DNA of 64,000 nt from NCBI GenBank assembly GCA_001650955.1, contig LXYP01000045.1, positions 62,001 through 126,000 on the forward strand. Direction: 5' to 3'. Positions 63,750 to 64,000 of this stretch are shown piece by piece. The DNA comes from Sphingomonadales bacterium EhC05. GTDB lineage: Bacteria > Pseudomonadota > Alphaproteobacteria > Sphingomonadales > Sphingomonadaceae. Each line of letters opens with the position of its first letter. Position 1 is the first letter of the stretch. Below the pieces are notes generated by a model. It had not been told where the DNA came from, ran no database searches, and saw only the letters and a program-made list of their open reading frames with translations. Position numbers and translations under genes: made by a program.

Positions 63750-64000
63750 CTAAGGCGCGCCATCCGGACCTTCAGTAAAATCGCCGCCGCAACCGTTTAA
63801 TGTGCCGCTTCTGCTCGCTTCAACCTTGACCGTATCGGCATAGGTCCGGTCGCTCATTCCGTCGCTACATTCAACGCCGGTACTGATATAGATGTTGATA
63901 TTGTCGACATCGGAGAAACCCTTGACTTCCCAGCCAGCGTCGGTTTTTTTCATCCGCTGCACGGCAAGGGTGAAATCATTGCCTTCCATAGTGGCGAAGA
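63750..64000 (-). CDS. COG3650-like exported protein, C-terminal part (partial)
   Basis: The frame is open through the right edge; only the last 83 residues or so are present, and ATG at 63989 is internal. The CSDGMSDRTYADTVKVE segment followed by LNGCGGDF resembles the end of the COG3650 group of small membrane or lipoprotein-like proteins, in which CSDGMSDR-x-Y and a GC near the end are conserved; the two cysteines may form a disulfide. The function of that group is unknown to me. The rest of the gene lies outside the window. Confidence 0.55.
   Translation of the reverse strand, partial: FATMEGNDFTLAVQRMKKTDAGWEVKGFSDVDNINIYISTGVECSDGMSDRTYADTVKVEASRSGTLNGCGGDFTEGPDGAP

Noticed and set aside
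1-64000. CRISPR arrays, tRNA/rRNA genes, insertion sequences, prophage genes
   Set aside because: I looked for spaced direct repeats, transposase or integrase motifs and tRNA-like cloverleaf stretches and saw none; a covariance-model scan could still find a small RNA.

Overview
The window looks like chromosomal DNA of an alphaproteobacterium of the order Sphingomonadales (Sphingopyxis/Sphingorhabdus/Parasphingorhabdus type). The basis is the gene content: a complete exosortase A (XrtA) exopolysaccharide locus of the sphingomonad type, a small charged protein resembling DUF6481, the housekeeping group fmt-truA / recR / def / rmuC, and an inverted repeat built on CTGAGCTTGTCGAAG, a repeat core I associate with this group. 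No rRNA, tRNA, CRISPR array, insertion sequence or phage gene was seen. The genus is inference.

Layout. (1) 1-8.7 kb is an accessory stretch: the end of an acyl-CoA ligase, a membrane-anchored AraC-type regulator, a sterol desaturase/fatty acid hydroxylase family protein, a secreted bacterial lipoxygenase, and, divergent from it, three exported proteins (a HET-C/phospholipase-C-like protein, a TPR-ended protein and a lipoprotein). (2) 8.8-22.7 kb is a catabolic island: nitroreductase, sugar/cation-type MFS transporter, two acyl-CoA dehydrogenases, SDR, small monooxygenase-fold protein, cytochrome P450, then FadJ-like bifunctional enzyme, acyl-CoA ligase, thioesterase and thiolase. It has the makings of activation and beta-oxidation of a lipid, terpenoid or steroid-like acid; the substrate is unknown. 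(3) 22.9-26.3 kb holds a secreted protein with a duplicated domain of no recognised family and a hybrid histidine kinase gene split by an in-frame TAG. (4) 26.3-38.6 kb is a first exopolysaccharide locus: a WecG-type glycosyltransferase fused to a priming sugar transferase, flippase, three glycosyltransferases, polymerase/ligase, chain-length protein and outer-membrane export lipoprotein, followed by an H-NOX gas sensor and a sigma-54 activator. (5) 39.1-58.6 kb is trxB followed by the XrtA locus in three blocks: a minus-strand block (acyltransferase-like, ACP, two hydrolases), a divergent ligase/decarboxylase pair, and a long plus-strand operon (export protein, chain length, tyrosine autokinase, beta-barrel, ATPase, deacetylase, FemAB, glycosyltransferase, exosortase-EpsI fusion, amidotransferase). 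(6) 58.6-64 kb is housekeeping.

The most notable structure is regulatory. The first exopolysaccharide locus carries four sigma-54 (-24/-12) promoter matches arranged as two divergent pairs, at 27.85/28.05 kb and 36.40/36.58 kb. Between each pair lie copies of an inverted repeat, TTGCA-N3-TGCAA, placed where an activator of the NtrC family would bind. The only such activator in the window (37174-38610) is encoded directly behind an H-NOX protein and downstream of one of these promoters. This suggests an autoregulated nitric-oxide- or oxygen-responsive switch for exopolysaccharide synthesis. The split hybrid kinase next to the locus may be a lost or altered input. A second notable item is the lipoxygenase, with its iron ligands and terminal isoleucine intact, divergent from a secreted HET-C/phospholipase-like gene.
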